From a virus: a stretch of DNA of 64,000 nt. The DNA is taken from positions 1 through 64,000 of IMG/VR virus record IMGVR_UViG_3300033153_007660; one strand, 5' to 3'. The notes below the pieces were generated by a model. It searched no databases. It had not been told where the DNA came from and worked only from the letters and a program-made list of their open reading frames with translations. The position numbers and the translations under genes were made by a program. Positions within the stretch are counted from its first letter, which is position 1. Each line of letters starts with the position of its first letter. Shown piece by piece: positions 35,740 through 44,309 of this stretch.

Positions 35740-36615
35740 ATGAGACCCCAGACACGCCCGGCTAATCCCACTAAGCTTCCTACTGAAGCAACAGTTCAAG
35801 AGATGCTGGAGGAATTTAGGAGTTTTCCTAGAAATCTCCAGCTCTCTACTGATATCTTTCCTACCTATGCTACAAGAAAAGTTTGGCTGGAGGCATTAGC
35901 CCAGCAAGACTTCGGCCGCTTCCGCGATGAACGACAAGCAATTCCTGCCTTAAGAGAGCTCTGTATAGCAAATCAGTTCATGGACGAGAGTCTTTCTCCT
36001 GTATTTCTCAAACTAGGAGATGATCACAGTGGTCCTAGCCTCCCAATATGGGCGAATTCAAAAGCCAAGACTGCATACTCTCGATCTGCTTGGGGAACAA
36101 GACTACTTGTAACAGAACGGAAAGCCCGAAACGCAGAAGATCTATATATCACAATAGAAAATTGTTGGGAACAAATCTTAAAGAGAACCATTCAAGCACA
36201 AAATGAACACTTTCTAGAATATCTTTTCAACGCAGGTTACCTCCAGCAGTTCAGCGAGAGAGAACTTGTAGAGCAAATAGCCCAGAGAAAAGACCGCTTC
36301 AACGGACCATTCTTTATACTTGCGACCACCGACCTCCAAGATTTCTGGGAGGAAACCACTGGGACAGGAAGACAGTTCGAGAACAATGATGTTATATCCC
36401 TTGGCTCCGAAGTAGGAGAGAGCTACTTTGTCTCAGGAGTTATAGCCCAGGACCAATTCAAGGTTAACCATAACTTCGAGATCTGGACAAACCATGAGAG
36501 AATCCCACGATATTGGAAAGTAGGAGCCATGGCTATTCTTAAGTATCGTTTCCAAGAGCAAATACAGGGACAAGAAAACAGAGAACCTTTCCATCGTTTC
36601 AACCTAGACGAGTAA
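35740..36615 (+). CDS. Hypothetical protein, partner of radical SAM gene, 291 aa
   Basis: Not recognised. Mixed alpha/beta, Arg- and Trp-containing. The tail F-H-R-F-N-L-D-E is a shorter relative of the shared RFDxLE ending. Its stop overlaps the radical SAM start (TAATG), so the two products may work together. Confidence 0.72.
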   Translation: MRPQTRPANPTKLPTEATVQEMLEEFRSFPRNLQLSTDIFPTYATRKVWLEALAQQDFGRFRDERQAIPALRELCIANQFMDESLSPVFLKLGDDHSGPSLPIWANSKAKTAYSRSAWGTRLLVTERKARNAEDLYITIENCWEQILKRTIQAQNEHFLEYLFNAGYLQQFSERELVEQIAQRKDRFNGPFFILATTDLQDFWEETTGTGRQFENNDVISLGSEVGESYFVSGVIAQDQFKVNHNFEIWTNHERIPRYWKVGAMAILKYRFQEQIQGQENREPFHRFNLDE

Positions 36616-37577
36616 TGCTACCAATCCTCAGCAAAAGTAGTAGGAGAGTAGAGATTAATGCTCTCTTCATCCAACCTTCATATGCTTGTGTAGGAAACTG
36701 TCGCAACTGCTACTTAAAGCAGCATGTACCCGCAGGTCCTCGCATAGTAATGAAGAAAGAAGAAGCTGCGCTACTCTTTGGTTACATTCAGAGTGCACAA
36801 GCAATTACAGTTAACCAGATCACTCTCTCTGTTAACAAACCTACCCACGAAACCATGCCGTCAGAGACGGCAATATTAACAGACTTTGTCTGGATGGCTC
36901 CGGGCGGTGAGAACCACATCACGATACAAAATCCAAGAGAGTTAGCATTTGCATTGACCAACGAGAGCTGTAAGAAAATGGTCGAGAACAGGATAGTAGC
37001 CTCATTCTCTGTAACCTGGCCACTTAGATCGATTCATTCGCTAAGAACGAACTTCAACCATATGGCCCCTATGATAAAGCAGGTGAGAGAAGATGAGATC
37101 AAAAAGATCTCCACAATACTAGAGACAGTTGATACCATGTATCTAGTATTGAAAAAGAAGCCAAAAGGATCTCCGCGCACTCTAAGCAGTCACAGAGAAG
37201 AGATAGAGTGGATGTCCGACTACATAGATTTCGTGGAATACCTTAAGAAGGGACTGTCCCCAGAACTATGGAGAAAGATTCACCTTGACGACTGCCTCCT
37301 AAGTGTAATAAAGTCCAGGGACACTGGCTATGGATGCTCTTCAGGAGTCTCTCGCTTCCAGCTGTGGCCTGACGGAGCAGTAAGCGGCTGTCCTTATGCA
37401 TGGAAAGCACAGACAGGACCAGCAGATACAGCCAAGGAGATGATAGCTAACATCAAAGAGGCTAGAGACGAACACCCATATGACTTCCATACCTGCCAAT
37501 TACCCTCGGTCTATGAGCGAGTTCTTCAACAAAGAGGGACAAAGAATCTCGCTCGAGGACTGGATGGAATTATTTGA
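36615..37577 (+). CDS. Radical SAM protein
   Basis: 320 aa. C-V-G-N-C-R-N-C near residue 26 is the CxxxCxxC [4Fe-4S]/SAM motif. Near the C-terminus, G-C-S-S-G...G-C-P-Y-A-W and H-T-C are spaced like a SPASM or Twitch auxiliary cluster, which points to peptide or protein modification. Substrate unknown; the preceding 291-aa protein is a candidate partner. Overlaps the next gene by 65 nt. Confidence 0.83.
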   Translation: MLPILSKSSRRVEINALFIQPSYACVGNCRNCYLKQHVPAGPRIVMKKEEAALLFGYIQSAQAITVNQITLSVNKPTHETMPSETAILTDFVWMAPGGENHITIQNPRELAFALTNESCKKMVENRIVASFSVTWPLRSIHSLRTNFNHMAPMIKQVREDEIKKISTILETVDTMYLVLKKKPKGSPRTLSSHREEIEWMSDYIDFVEYLKKGLSPELWRKIHLDDCLLSVIKSRDTGYGCSSGVSRFQLWPDGAVSGCPYAWKAQTGPADTAKEMIANIKEARDEHPYDFHTCQLPSVYERVLQQRGTKNLARGLDGII

Positions 37578-37848
37578 GGACAACGAGTATCGTAGAGTAG
37601 CTTACTACTCTAACGAGGCAGAAGACTTCATAATCTCCACAGTTTGGCTAGGAATACCACATGGCTACGGTCCCAGCGGACCAATGATCTTTGAGACAAT
37701 GGTCTGGAAACCAGACGAAGACGAAGAGACCTACCGTTACGGTACGTTAGCTGAGGCTTTACGAAGCCACGAAAGACTTTGTGACGTAACTGATGACAAT
37801 GTGGAAGATCCCACGAGAATGTCACAAGTACTAGAAGAGGACGACTAA
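37513..37848 (+). CDS. Hypothetical acidic protein, 111 aa
   Basis: ATG 37513 (MSEFFNKEGQR) chosen over 37480. Aromatic N-terminal half, acidic end (VLEEDD). Overlaps the radical SAM gene and is TAATG-coupled to the next. Not recognised. Confidence 0.7.
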   Translation: MSEFFNKEGQRISLEDWMELFEDNEYRRVAYYSNEAEDFIISTVWLGIPHGYGPSGPMIFETMVWKPDEDEETYRYGTLAEALRSHERLCDVTDDNVEDPTRMSQVLEEDD

Positions 37849-38456
37849 TGAGCGAGAAGCAAGAGCAGTTAAAGCTGGAAAATCAGATGACTCCGAAGGC
37901 CAAGGCAGACTTGCTAATTGGCAAGATGCTCAAAGGAAAAACTGTTGCAGATATGTTCGAGACAAACTTCCGCAGTCAGTGGACCCTGTCAGGGCAGCCG
38001 ATCTCCCATTGGGAGAAACGATTCAAGATCAAGATCCCCTCAGATAACTTGACCCCTCAGATATGTAAGGAGCTAGACGCCAAGCTCATTGAGCTCAATC
38101 AAGAGGCTGCCTTCTTCCATGCAGTAGCCCAGGCCAAGTCTCAGTTCCTAAAGAGAGGATCAGAAGCAAACTACTACAGCCGTTTTTATACGATTGTAGA
38201 AGACTTCAAGAGCAAGGGAGCTAGAGTCCCAGCAGCCTCCACACTCGAAGTACTCGCTCGCATCAACAACGAGGAGCTTGATGCAGCAGCTGAGTACGCT
38301 AATGTCGAAACAAAATTCTGGAAGAATATCCTCGATGACCTAGCGACGTGTAGACGTCTGGTTGAGAATGCAAGCCTTAACATTTCAGTAGAGATGAAGG
38401 CTGAAGCCAACACAGCGATGCTCGATCGACTCAATAATCAGAACAATGGGAGATAA
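37848..38456 (+). CDS. Hypothetical protein, 202 aa
   Basis: Largely helical, with an Ala-rich middle and charged ends. Not recognised. Part of a coupled series leading into the ribonucleotide reductase. Confidence 0.75.
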   Translation: MSEKQEQLKLENQMTPKAKADLLIGKMLKGKTVADMFETNFRSQWTLSGQPISHWEKRFKIKIPSDNLTPQICKELDAKLIELNQEAAFFHAVAQAKSQFLKRGSEANYYSRFYTIVEDFKSKGARVPAASTLEVLARINNEELDAAAEYANVETKFWKNILDDLATCRRLVENASLNISVEMKAEANTAMLDRLNNQNNGR

Positions 38457-38458
38457 CT

Positions 38459-38845
38459 ATGGTAGATACCACAGTACAAGACCTCGTAGAAGAGGTAGCA
38501 ACAAACAGAGAAGAACCAGACGTACAGCAAGAAGTTCTAGATGATTCACAGCCTAAGGTAATCCGACTGGATGACGCCAAGGCTGGTTTTGTAGTAGGCA
38601 TAGCTGAAGACGGAGAATGGATCTGGCAAACATTCGGTAAGGACGCATCACTAGATCGCCTACTCGGCTGTCTTAAACATGCTGATCGTCAGCTCAGTCT
38701 CATCTATGATACCAACACAGGACGTGGAGAGAAGAGACTTCACGAAGTAGGACTAGCGGTCCTCCAAGTAGGAGAGACACTAGCTAACAAGATGGACCAA
38801 CTTCTACAAGCAGCTGGCGTCAGGAGAAAAGGGACTGACGTCTAA
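38459..38845 (+). CDS. Hypothetical protein, 128 aa
   Basis: Acidic N-terminal 45 residues, then a compact domain ending in a helix. TAATG overlap with nrdJ suggests co-translation, perhaps as a small partner. Not recognised. Confidence 0.75.
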   Translation: MVDTTVQDLVEEVATNREEPDVQQEVLDDSQPKVIRLDDAKAGFVVGIAEDGEWIWQTFGKDASLDRLLGCLKHADRQLSLIYDTNTGRGEKRLHEVGLAVLQVGETLANKMDQLLQAAGVRRKGTDV

Positions 38846-41748
38846 TGAGCGAGTTCAAGCTCCAGGAATCTTTCCTGGAAGAGTTCAAGGGAAAGCAGCC
38901 TAGCTGGGGACCGCTTGGGTACATTACATTCAAGCGTACCTATGCTAGGCCTGTCCCTGGAAAAGATCGTACCGAAGAGTTTTGGGAGACAATCTCTCGT
39001 GTAGTCGAAGGAACCTATGAGGTTCAGAAAGTCTACTGCGAGGGACTTAAGCTCCCATGGAACGGGTTGAAGGCCCAGTACTCAGCACAGGAGATGTTCC
39101 GGCTCATGTGGGAGATGAAGTTTCTCCCACCAGGCCGAGGTCTCTGGATGATGGGGACAGACTTCGTCAAGAAGAAGGGCTCAGCTGCGTTGAACAACTG
39201 TTTTAGTGGTGACACAAAATTCTTTGGTCACGATGCACTAATGACTCTAAGAGATGCTGCTGAAGCAGGTGAAATCAAAGTTCGTACTTATGATGGCAGG
39301 CTGAAGTCTGCTACTGTACAAAGCTTTGGTAAGCAACCTACTCAGGCAATAGTCTTTAAGCCTTGCGGGCGACGCAGTAACTTTAATCTGGAATATGTAG
39401 CTACACCAAATCATAACTGGATCCTCTCAGATGGGTCAAGAACAACGTCACTACAAGTAGGAGACAAAGTAACGATTACTCCCTATAAGAGTAAACCAGA
39501 TCCATCCAAGGACGTATTCTATTCTTGGAGTGAAGAATACCAGCATGGTTTTGTACATGGTTTAATATTCGGCGATGGAACACGACATACCTACTACCCT
39601 GACAGACACTTTATTAGACTCTGTGGAGAAAAAAATAAGAAATATACTCGTATCCTTGAAAGAATCACGGGTTATATCTCTACCACATCACCCCCTAGTT
39701 ATAATGGAGATCAGGTAGTTACAATAAAATCAGCCAAAAACCTAAAGAGATTACCAGAAGATACCGACACTCTAGAATATAGACAAGGGTTTCTAGACGG
39801 CTGGATAGCTGCTGATGGTCATACCAAAGAGAATGGAGGGAGTGTAGGACTAGACTCACAAAACCATGAGGCTATCGACTGGGCCATCGAAAGAGCCCCA
39901 CTACTAGGCTATTGTGTCACGGGAGACTACTACAGTCCAGTAATGGAAACAAATCTCGGAATAAGATCAGCTCCTATCAGAAGACTATCTTTATCTCGCA
40001 AAGCGATTACATACATAGTGAAGGAAATTCACGAGCTAGAAGAGAAAGAAGTCTTCTGTGTAACAGAGCCAGATTCATCCAGTTTCACGTTAGAAGGAGG
40101 CATGCCTACTGGAAACTGTAGCTTTGTCTCTACTAAGAACATCAACATAGAGTACTCAGAACCGTTCTGTTTCCTCATGGACATGAGCATGCTCGGAGTA
40201 GGAGTAGGTTCAGATACCAAGGGAGCAGGAAAGATAAAGATCAAGGAGCCCAGGTATAGTGATTGTACGATGGTTGTGGATGACTCGAGAGAAGGATGGG
40301 TCGAGCTCGCTAGAGTCTACATCGATGCTTACTTCGGAAGAGGAAGTATCCCCAAGACAATTGACTATTCCGGGGTTCGTCCCTACGGAGCCTCTATCAA
40401 TGGCTTCGGAGGAACAGCCAGTGGCCCTGCGCCACTTGAGCAACTCACCAAAGACATCCCAGATATTCTCAGCCCTCTCATCGACGACCATATCAGTAGT
40501 CAGGCAATCGTAGATCTGTTCAATGCTATAGGGAGATGTGTTGTCTCAGGGAACGTCCGTCGTTCAGCAGAGATAATGCTGGGAGATCCAGAAGATGAAA
40601 ACTATCTCGACCTCAAAGATCCCGAGAAGAATCAAGAGTACATCGACAAATGGAGATGGACTAGTAACAACAGTGTCTATGCCGAAGTAGGTATGGAGTA
40701 TGGTGGCCTAGCTAAGAGAACAGCTAAGAACGGTGAGCCTGGATACTTCTGGCTCGACACAGCACGTCGGTATGGCCGGCTATGTGATCCACCGAACAAG
40801 AAGGATCGTTTGGCCGAAGGCTGCAACCCCTGCAGCGAACAGACACTCGAATCCTACGAGCTCTGTTGCCTAGTCGAAACCTTCCCCGCCAGACACGAAG
40901 ACCTAGAGAGCTATAAGCGTACACTGAAGTTTGCATATCTCTATGCAAAAACAGTCACCTTACTACCGACTCACAACGGCCGTACCAATGCCGTCATGCT
41001 GCGCAACAGACGCATCGGGACCTCCCAGTCTGGAATTGCTCAGGCAATCACTCTCAGGGGCATCAGGGAGCACCTGAGGTGGTGTGACGAAGGGTACCAC
41101 TTCATCAAAGACCTCGACGAAGACTACTCCGGCTGGCTCTGTGTTCCTAGGTCGATTAAGGTAACAAGCGTCAAGCCATCAGGAACAGTCAGTATGTTAC
41201 CAGGAGCAACCCCTGGTATTCACTTCCCTTACGCAGAATACTACTGGAGAACTATCCGCATGGATAGAGGTTCACAGTTAGTAGAAGCATTGCAGCGATC
41301 AGGATATAGAATAGAAGACAGTGACGGTGAAGGGGTCAACACCGTGATTATCTACTTCCCTGTAAAAGAGGATAATTTTTTCAAGAGTAGAGCAGACCTA
41401 ACAATTTGGGAGCAACTAGAGTTAGTTGCACAGATGCAGTACTACTGGGCAGACAACCAGGTATCAGTCACAGTCACCTTCAAACCAGAAGAAGCAGAAC
41501 AAATACAGAGAGCTCTTTCGCTCTATGAAACACGACTGAAAGCAGTCAGCTTCCTTCCTCTCGAGGGTCACGGATTCAAACATGCTCCCTATCAGCCGAT
41601 TACAAAAGAGGAGTACGAGCGGGCTATTAAGAAGTTGAAGCCATTGAAGCTAAAGAAGGTAAATGAAACAGACGGGTTCGAGAGCAAGTATTGCGACTCA
41701 GACCGATGTGAGCTAGTACCGCCAGAAGGTAATGCAAAGGTACGATAA
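38845..41748 (+). CDS. nrdJ: Ribonucleotide reductase, class II (adenosylcobalamin), with intein
   Basis: 967 aa including a 306-aa intein, leaving a 661-aa enzyme. L-N-N-C (intein insertion point) continues as S-F-V-S-T-K-N after the intein. S-G-N-V-R-R-S-A-E, N-P-C-S-E-Q and V-K-P-S-G-T-V-S are reductase active-site segments. The C-terminal C-D-S-D-R-C may be the redox Cys pair. The monomeric B12-dependent type reduces ribonucleotides without oxygen. It supplies dNTPs next to dCMP deaminase and polymerase genes. Confidence 0.93.
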   Translation: MSEFKLQESFLEEFKGKQPSWGPLGYITFKRTYARPVPGKDRTEEFWETISRVVEGTYEVQKVYCEGLKLPWNGLKAQYSAQEMFRLMWEMKFLPPGRGLWMMGTDFVKKKGSAALNNCFSGDTKFFGHDALMTLRDAAEAGEIKVRTYDGRLKSATVQSFGKQPTQAIVFKPCGRRSNFNLEYVATPNHNWILSDGSRTTSLQVGDKVTITPYKSKPDPSKDVFYSWSEEYQHGFVHGLIFGDGTRHTYYPDRHFIRLCGEKNKKYTRILERITGYISTTSPPSYNGDQVVTIKSAKNLKRLPEDTDTLEYRQGFLDGWIAADGHTKENGGSVGLDSQNHEAIDWAIERAPLLGYCVTGDYYSPVMETNLGIRSAPIRRLSLSRKAITYIVKEIHELEEKEVFCVTEPDSSSFTLEGGMPTGNCSFVSTKNINIEYSEPFCFLMDMSMLGVGVGSDTKGAGKIKIKEPRYSDCTMVVDDSREGWVELARVYIDAYFGRGSIPKTIDYSGVRPYGASINGFGGTASGPAPLEQLTKDIPDILSPLIDDHISSQAIVDLFNAIGRCVVSGNVRRSAEIMLGDPEDENYLDLKDPEKNQEYIDKWRWTSNNSVYAEVGMEYGGLAKRTAKNGEPGYFWLDTARRYGRLCDPPNKKDRLAEGCNPCSEQTLESYELCCLVETFPARHEDLESYKRTLKFAYLYAKTVTLLPTHNGRTNAVMLRNRRIGTSQSGIAQAITLRGIREHLRWCDEGYHFIKDLDEDYSGWLCVPRSIKVTSVKPSGTVSMLPGATPGIHFPYAEYYWRTIRMDRGSQLVEALQRSGYRIEDSDGEGVNTVIIYFPVKEDNFFKSRADLTIWEQLELVAQMQYYWADNQVSVTVTFKPEEAEQIQRALSLYETRLKAVSFLPLEGHGFKHAPYQPITKEEYERAIKKLKPLKLKKVNETDGFESKYCDSDRCELVPPEGNAKVR
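39199..40116 (+). mobile_element. Intein with LAGLIDADG endonuclease in NrdJ
   Basis: Begins C-F-S-G-D-T-K-F (Cys1) and ends M-P-T-G-N before extein Cys. F-V-H-G-L-I-F-G-D-G and G-F-L-D-G-W-I-A-A-D-G are the two LAGLIDADG motifs. The penultimate residue is Gly, not the usual His. DNA is visibly more AT-rich than the flanking exteins, consistent with later insertion. Confidence 0.9.
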
Positions 41749-42088
41749 AGTTCACACCCACGGCACCGTCTCGTTCCTACTGAACACCTACATCCCCAAC
41801 ATAGAGGAATATAGATTCCTTATCCTAAAAGTAGTCGAGCAATCCGTTCGAGACTATCTTCTTCTGTCGCGCTCTGATCTGCCTAGTGATATCTATCTAT
41901 GGAAAACGGCTGCCAGTTTCATCTTCGATAGCGAACATAAAATCATGTGGGGTGATCTCGAAATGTCTTTAGAGGATCTGTTGGATGTGGTAGATATTGA
42001 TGTCATCTGGTTTCGCGAGAAAGTAGCCAGAAGATACCAACAGAAACACGGAGAAGATCATGGCACAGAAGAAGAAAGACAAAGATGA
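41732..42088 (+). CDS. Hypothetical protein, 118 aa
   Basis: Helical, aromatic sequence; overlaps nrdJ by 17 nt and recA by 29 nt. Not recognised. Confidence 0.7.
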   Translation: MQRYDKVHTHGTVSFLLNTYIPNIEEYRFLILKVVEQSVRDYLLLSRSDLPSDIYLWKTAASFIFDSEHKIMWGDLEMSLEDLLDVVDIDVIWFREKVARRYQQKHGEDHGTEEERQR

Positions 42089-43106
42089 GGCAGCTAAACC
42101 CGAGAAGATAGATCCTCAGGAAGCAGCCCTAGAACTAGCACTTAGTGTACTAGATAAAGAACTCGGTAAGGGAATAATTCAGATGGCAGAGGGGCCGGCT
42201 CTTAAGGACGTGCTCTATTTTCCTTCAGGATGCCCTTCTCTCAACAAGGCCCTTAGTGGCAGCTACCACAATGGCTATGCAAGAGGCCGAGTGATAGAAG
42301 TGTTTGGCCCGGAATCCAGCGGGAAGACTACGCTGGCCCTTCATGCAGCAGCAGAAATCCAGAAGCTAGGTGAACGAGCTGCCTTCGTTGATGTTGAGCA
42401 CGCACTAGACATCAGCTATGCGAAAGCTCTAGGAATAGATGCAAACAAGCTATTAATTTCTCAGCCAGATTGTGGTGAAGACGCTCTCAATGTGGTCCTC
42501 CAACTTGCTAAGAGTGGAGCACTGAGCCTCATGGTAGTAGACTCAGTAGCTGCCCTTACCCCTAGGGCAGAGCTCGAGGGTGATATTGGTGATACACATG
42601 TGGGACGTCAAGCAAGGCTTATGTCCCAAGCTATGAGAATGCTTCACGGAGTCTGCTATAAAACAAAAACTAGCATCATGTTCATCAATCAGATCCGCAT
42701 GAAGATCGGCGTCATGTTCGGCAGCCCTGAGACCACCACTGGTGGCAACGCACTCAAGTTCTACTCAAGCCAACGTCTAGACATCAGGAGAATCGGCGGA
42801 GTAAAAGGGAACGACAAAAACGAGATCAGTGGAGAGAAAGAATATGTGGCCAACGCAACCCGGGTCAAGGTGGTTAAGAACAAGGTGTCTCCTCCATTCA
42901 AAGAGACCGAGTTTGAAATCGAGTACGGTAAGGGGATCAACGTAATGAAAGATCTTCTCAAGATTGGAGTAGCCAAGGACATCATCGAGAAGAGTGGTGC
43001 CTGGTACTCTTATGGGACAGACAGGCTAGGTCAGGGAGAGGCAAACACAGTGGAGACTCTCCGTAACACTCCAGAGTTAGTAAAGAAAATTAAGGCTGCA
43101 CTATGA
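42060..43106 (+). CDS. recA: RecA recombinase
   Basis: 348 aa, bacterial RecA length. Walker [10 protein letters not shown] near residue 84, Walker [19 protein letters not shown] and [11 protein letters not shown] all match. Promotes strand exchange in phage recombination and replication. Coupled by ATGA to the next gene. Confidence 0.96.
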   Translation: MAQKKKDKDEAAKPEKIDPQEAALELALSVLDKELGKGIIQMAEGPALKDVLYFPSGCPSLNKALSGSYHNGYARGRVIEVFGPESSGKTTLALHAAAEIQKLGERAAFVDVEHALDISYAKALGIDANKLLISQPDCGEDALNVVLQLAKSGALSLMVVDSVAALTPRAELEGDIGDTHVGRQARLMSQAMRMLHGVCYKTKTSIMFINQIRMKIGVMFGSPETTTGGNALKFYSSQRLDIRRIGGVKGNDKNEISGEKEYVANATRVKVVKNKVSPPFKETEFEIEYGKGINVMKDLLKIGVAKDIIEKSGAWYSYGTDRLGQGEANTVETLRNTPELVKKIKAAL

Positions 43107-43333
43107 AATCATCAAAACAATGGGTAACAGATTGGTTTGGAATTGCGCCGGGGCTCTCCCCTGTTGCTCCACCATCAGTTGACATGCTCGTTAACTTTGC
43201 GGAGGCTATTCGCAGAGAGTATAGCGGACTACTGTCAGAGGTAGCTGTTAAGCTACGAGAAGATGATGCTTCGAACAGCTGTGAGAAGTGGGGAGACCTA
43301 ATTAGTGCCATCGACGAAGCCACCAGAGAGTAA
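43103..43333 (+). CDS. Hypothetical protein, 76 aa
   Basis: Starts in an ATGA overlap with recA and overlaps the PHP gene by 29 nt. Mixed helical sequence. Not recognised. Confidence 0.7.
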   Translation: MKSSKQWVTDWFGIAPGLSPVAPPSVDMLVNFAEAIRREYSGLLSEVAVKLREDDASNSCEKWGDLISAIDEATRE

Positions 43334-44309
43334 CTTCTGCCACCTCCATCTGCATACTGAGTACAGTATACTAGACGGAGTCAGTAAGGTAGAAGACGTA
43401 GCTAAGCAAGCCAAGAAACTTGGGATGAGATACTGTGCCATCACCGACCATGGTGTGCTGCACGGAATCATCGAGTTCTACAAGGCCTGCAAGAAGGAGG
43501 GCATCAAGCCTATCCTTGGCTGCGAAGCCTATGTCACCGACGATCCAGACTTCCTTACTAAAGAGGAGATGACCAGGGACAATCGACACCTGGTCCTCCT
43601 AGTACAGAACGAGACAGGGCTCAAGAACCTGATATGGCTGAGCAACAACGCACAGTTCAACAACTTCTATTACAAGCCTAGAATCTTTTGGGAGCACCTG
43701 AAAGCTAGATCCGAAGGCCTGGTAGCAATGTCCGCCTGCTTAGGAGGAATCCTGGGCAAGGGTGGAGAGTTCAACGACCAAGGCATCTTCTCTGACCCAC
43801 TCAAGGGAGCAGAGGTATGGGGCGGCCGGATGATAGAAGCGTTTGGCCAGAACTTTTACATTGAGATCCAAGACCATGACATCGAGCAACAGCGTTCATT
43901 CAACCAGTGGGCTATCAAGCTAGCGAAGAGAATACAGGCTCCACTAGTCATCACCTCTGACTGTCATTACCTCACAGAAGAAGACAAGGCAACACATGAT
44001 CTCATCATGGCACAGCAGATGGGGATGACGTTAGCTGAGCTTAAAGAGATGAATATGCGCGGCAACTATGAGAGATCAGATCTATCGATGAGGACACCAG
44101 ATAGTCTATACAGATCAGCAGTCGAGATGGGGGCAGAGGAAGCCTTCGAGAACACTGGAAAGATTGCTGATAGTTGTAACGTCGAGCTCAAGCTAGGCAG
44201 TTACGAGACACCAGAATTTAAGGTGGAAGACACTAACGACTACGAAGCTTTCCTGCTGTGGCAGAAAGACAAGTGTAGTATACTCGATCAACCTGATGAG
44301 CCAGCTTAA
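43305..44309 (+). CDS. dnaE: DNA polymerase III alpha, PHP-domain part (split gene)
   Basis: 334 aa from GTG 43305. H-L-H-L-H-T-E-Y-S, A-I-T-D-H-G, I-L-G-C-E-A-Y and S-D-C-H-Y-L are PHP metal-site motifs of bacterial DnaE; the part ends after the PHP domain and linker. The polymerase core continues in another frame at 44296 with a 14-nt overlap. Either two subunits are made by coupled translation or a frameshift joins them. The PHP site appears intact and could act as metal-dependent exonuclease. Confidence 0.9.
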   Translation: MPSTKPPESNFCHLHLHTEYSILDGVSKVEDVAKQAKKLGMRYCAITDHGVLHGIIEFYKACKKEGIKPILGCEAYVTDDPDFLTKEEMTRDNRHLVLLVQNETGLKNLIWLSNNAQFNNFYYKPRIFWEHLKARSEGLVAMSACLGGILGKGGEFNDQGIFSDPLKGAEVWGGRMIEAFGQNFYIEIQDHDIEQQRSFNQWAIKLAKRIQAPLVITSDCHYLTEEDKATHDLIMAQQMGMTLAELKEMNMRGNYERSDLSMRTPDSLYRSAVEMGAEEAFENTGKIADSCNVELKLGSYETPEFKVEDTNDYEAFLLWQKDKCSILDQPDEPA

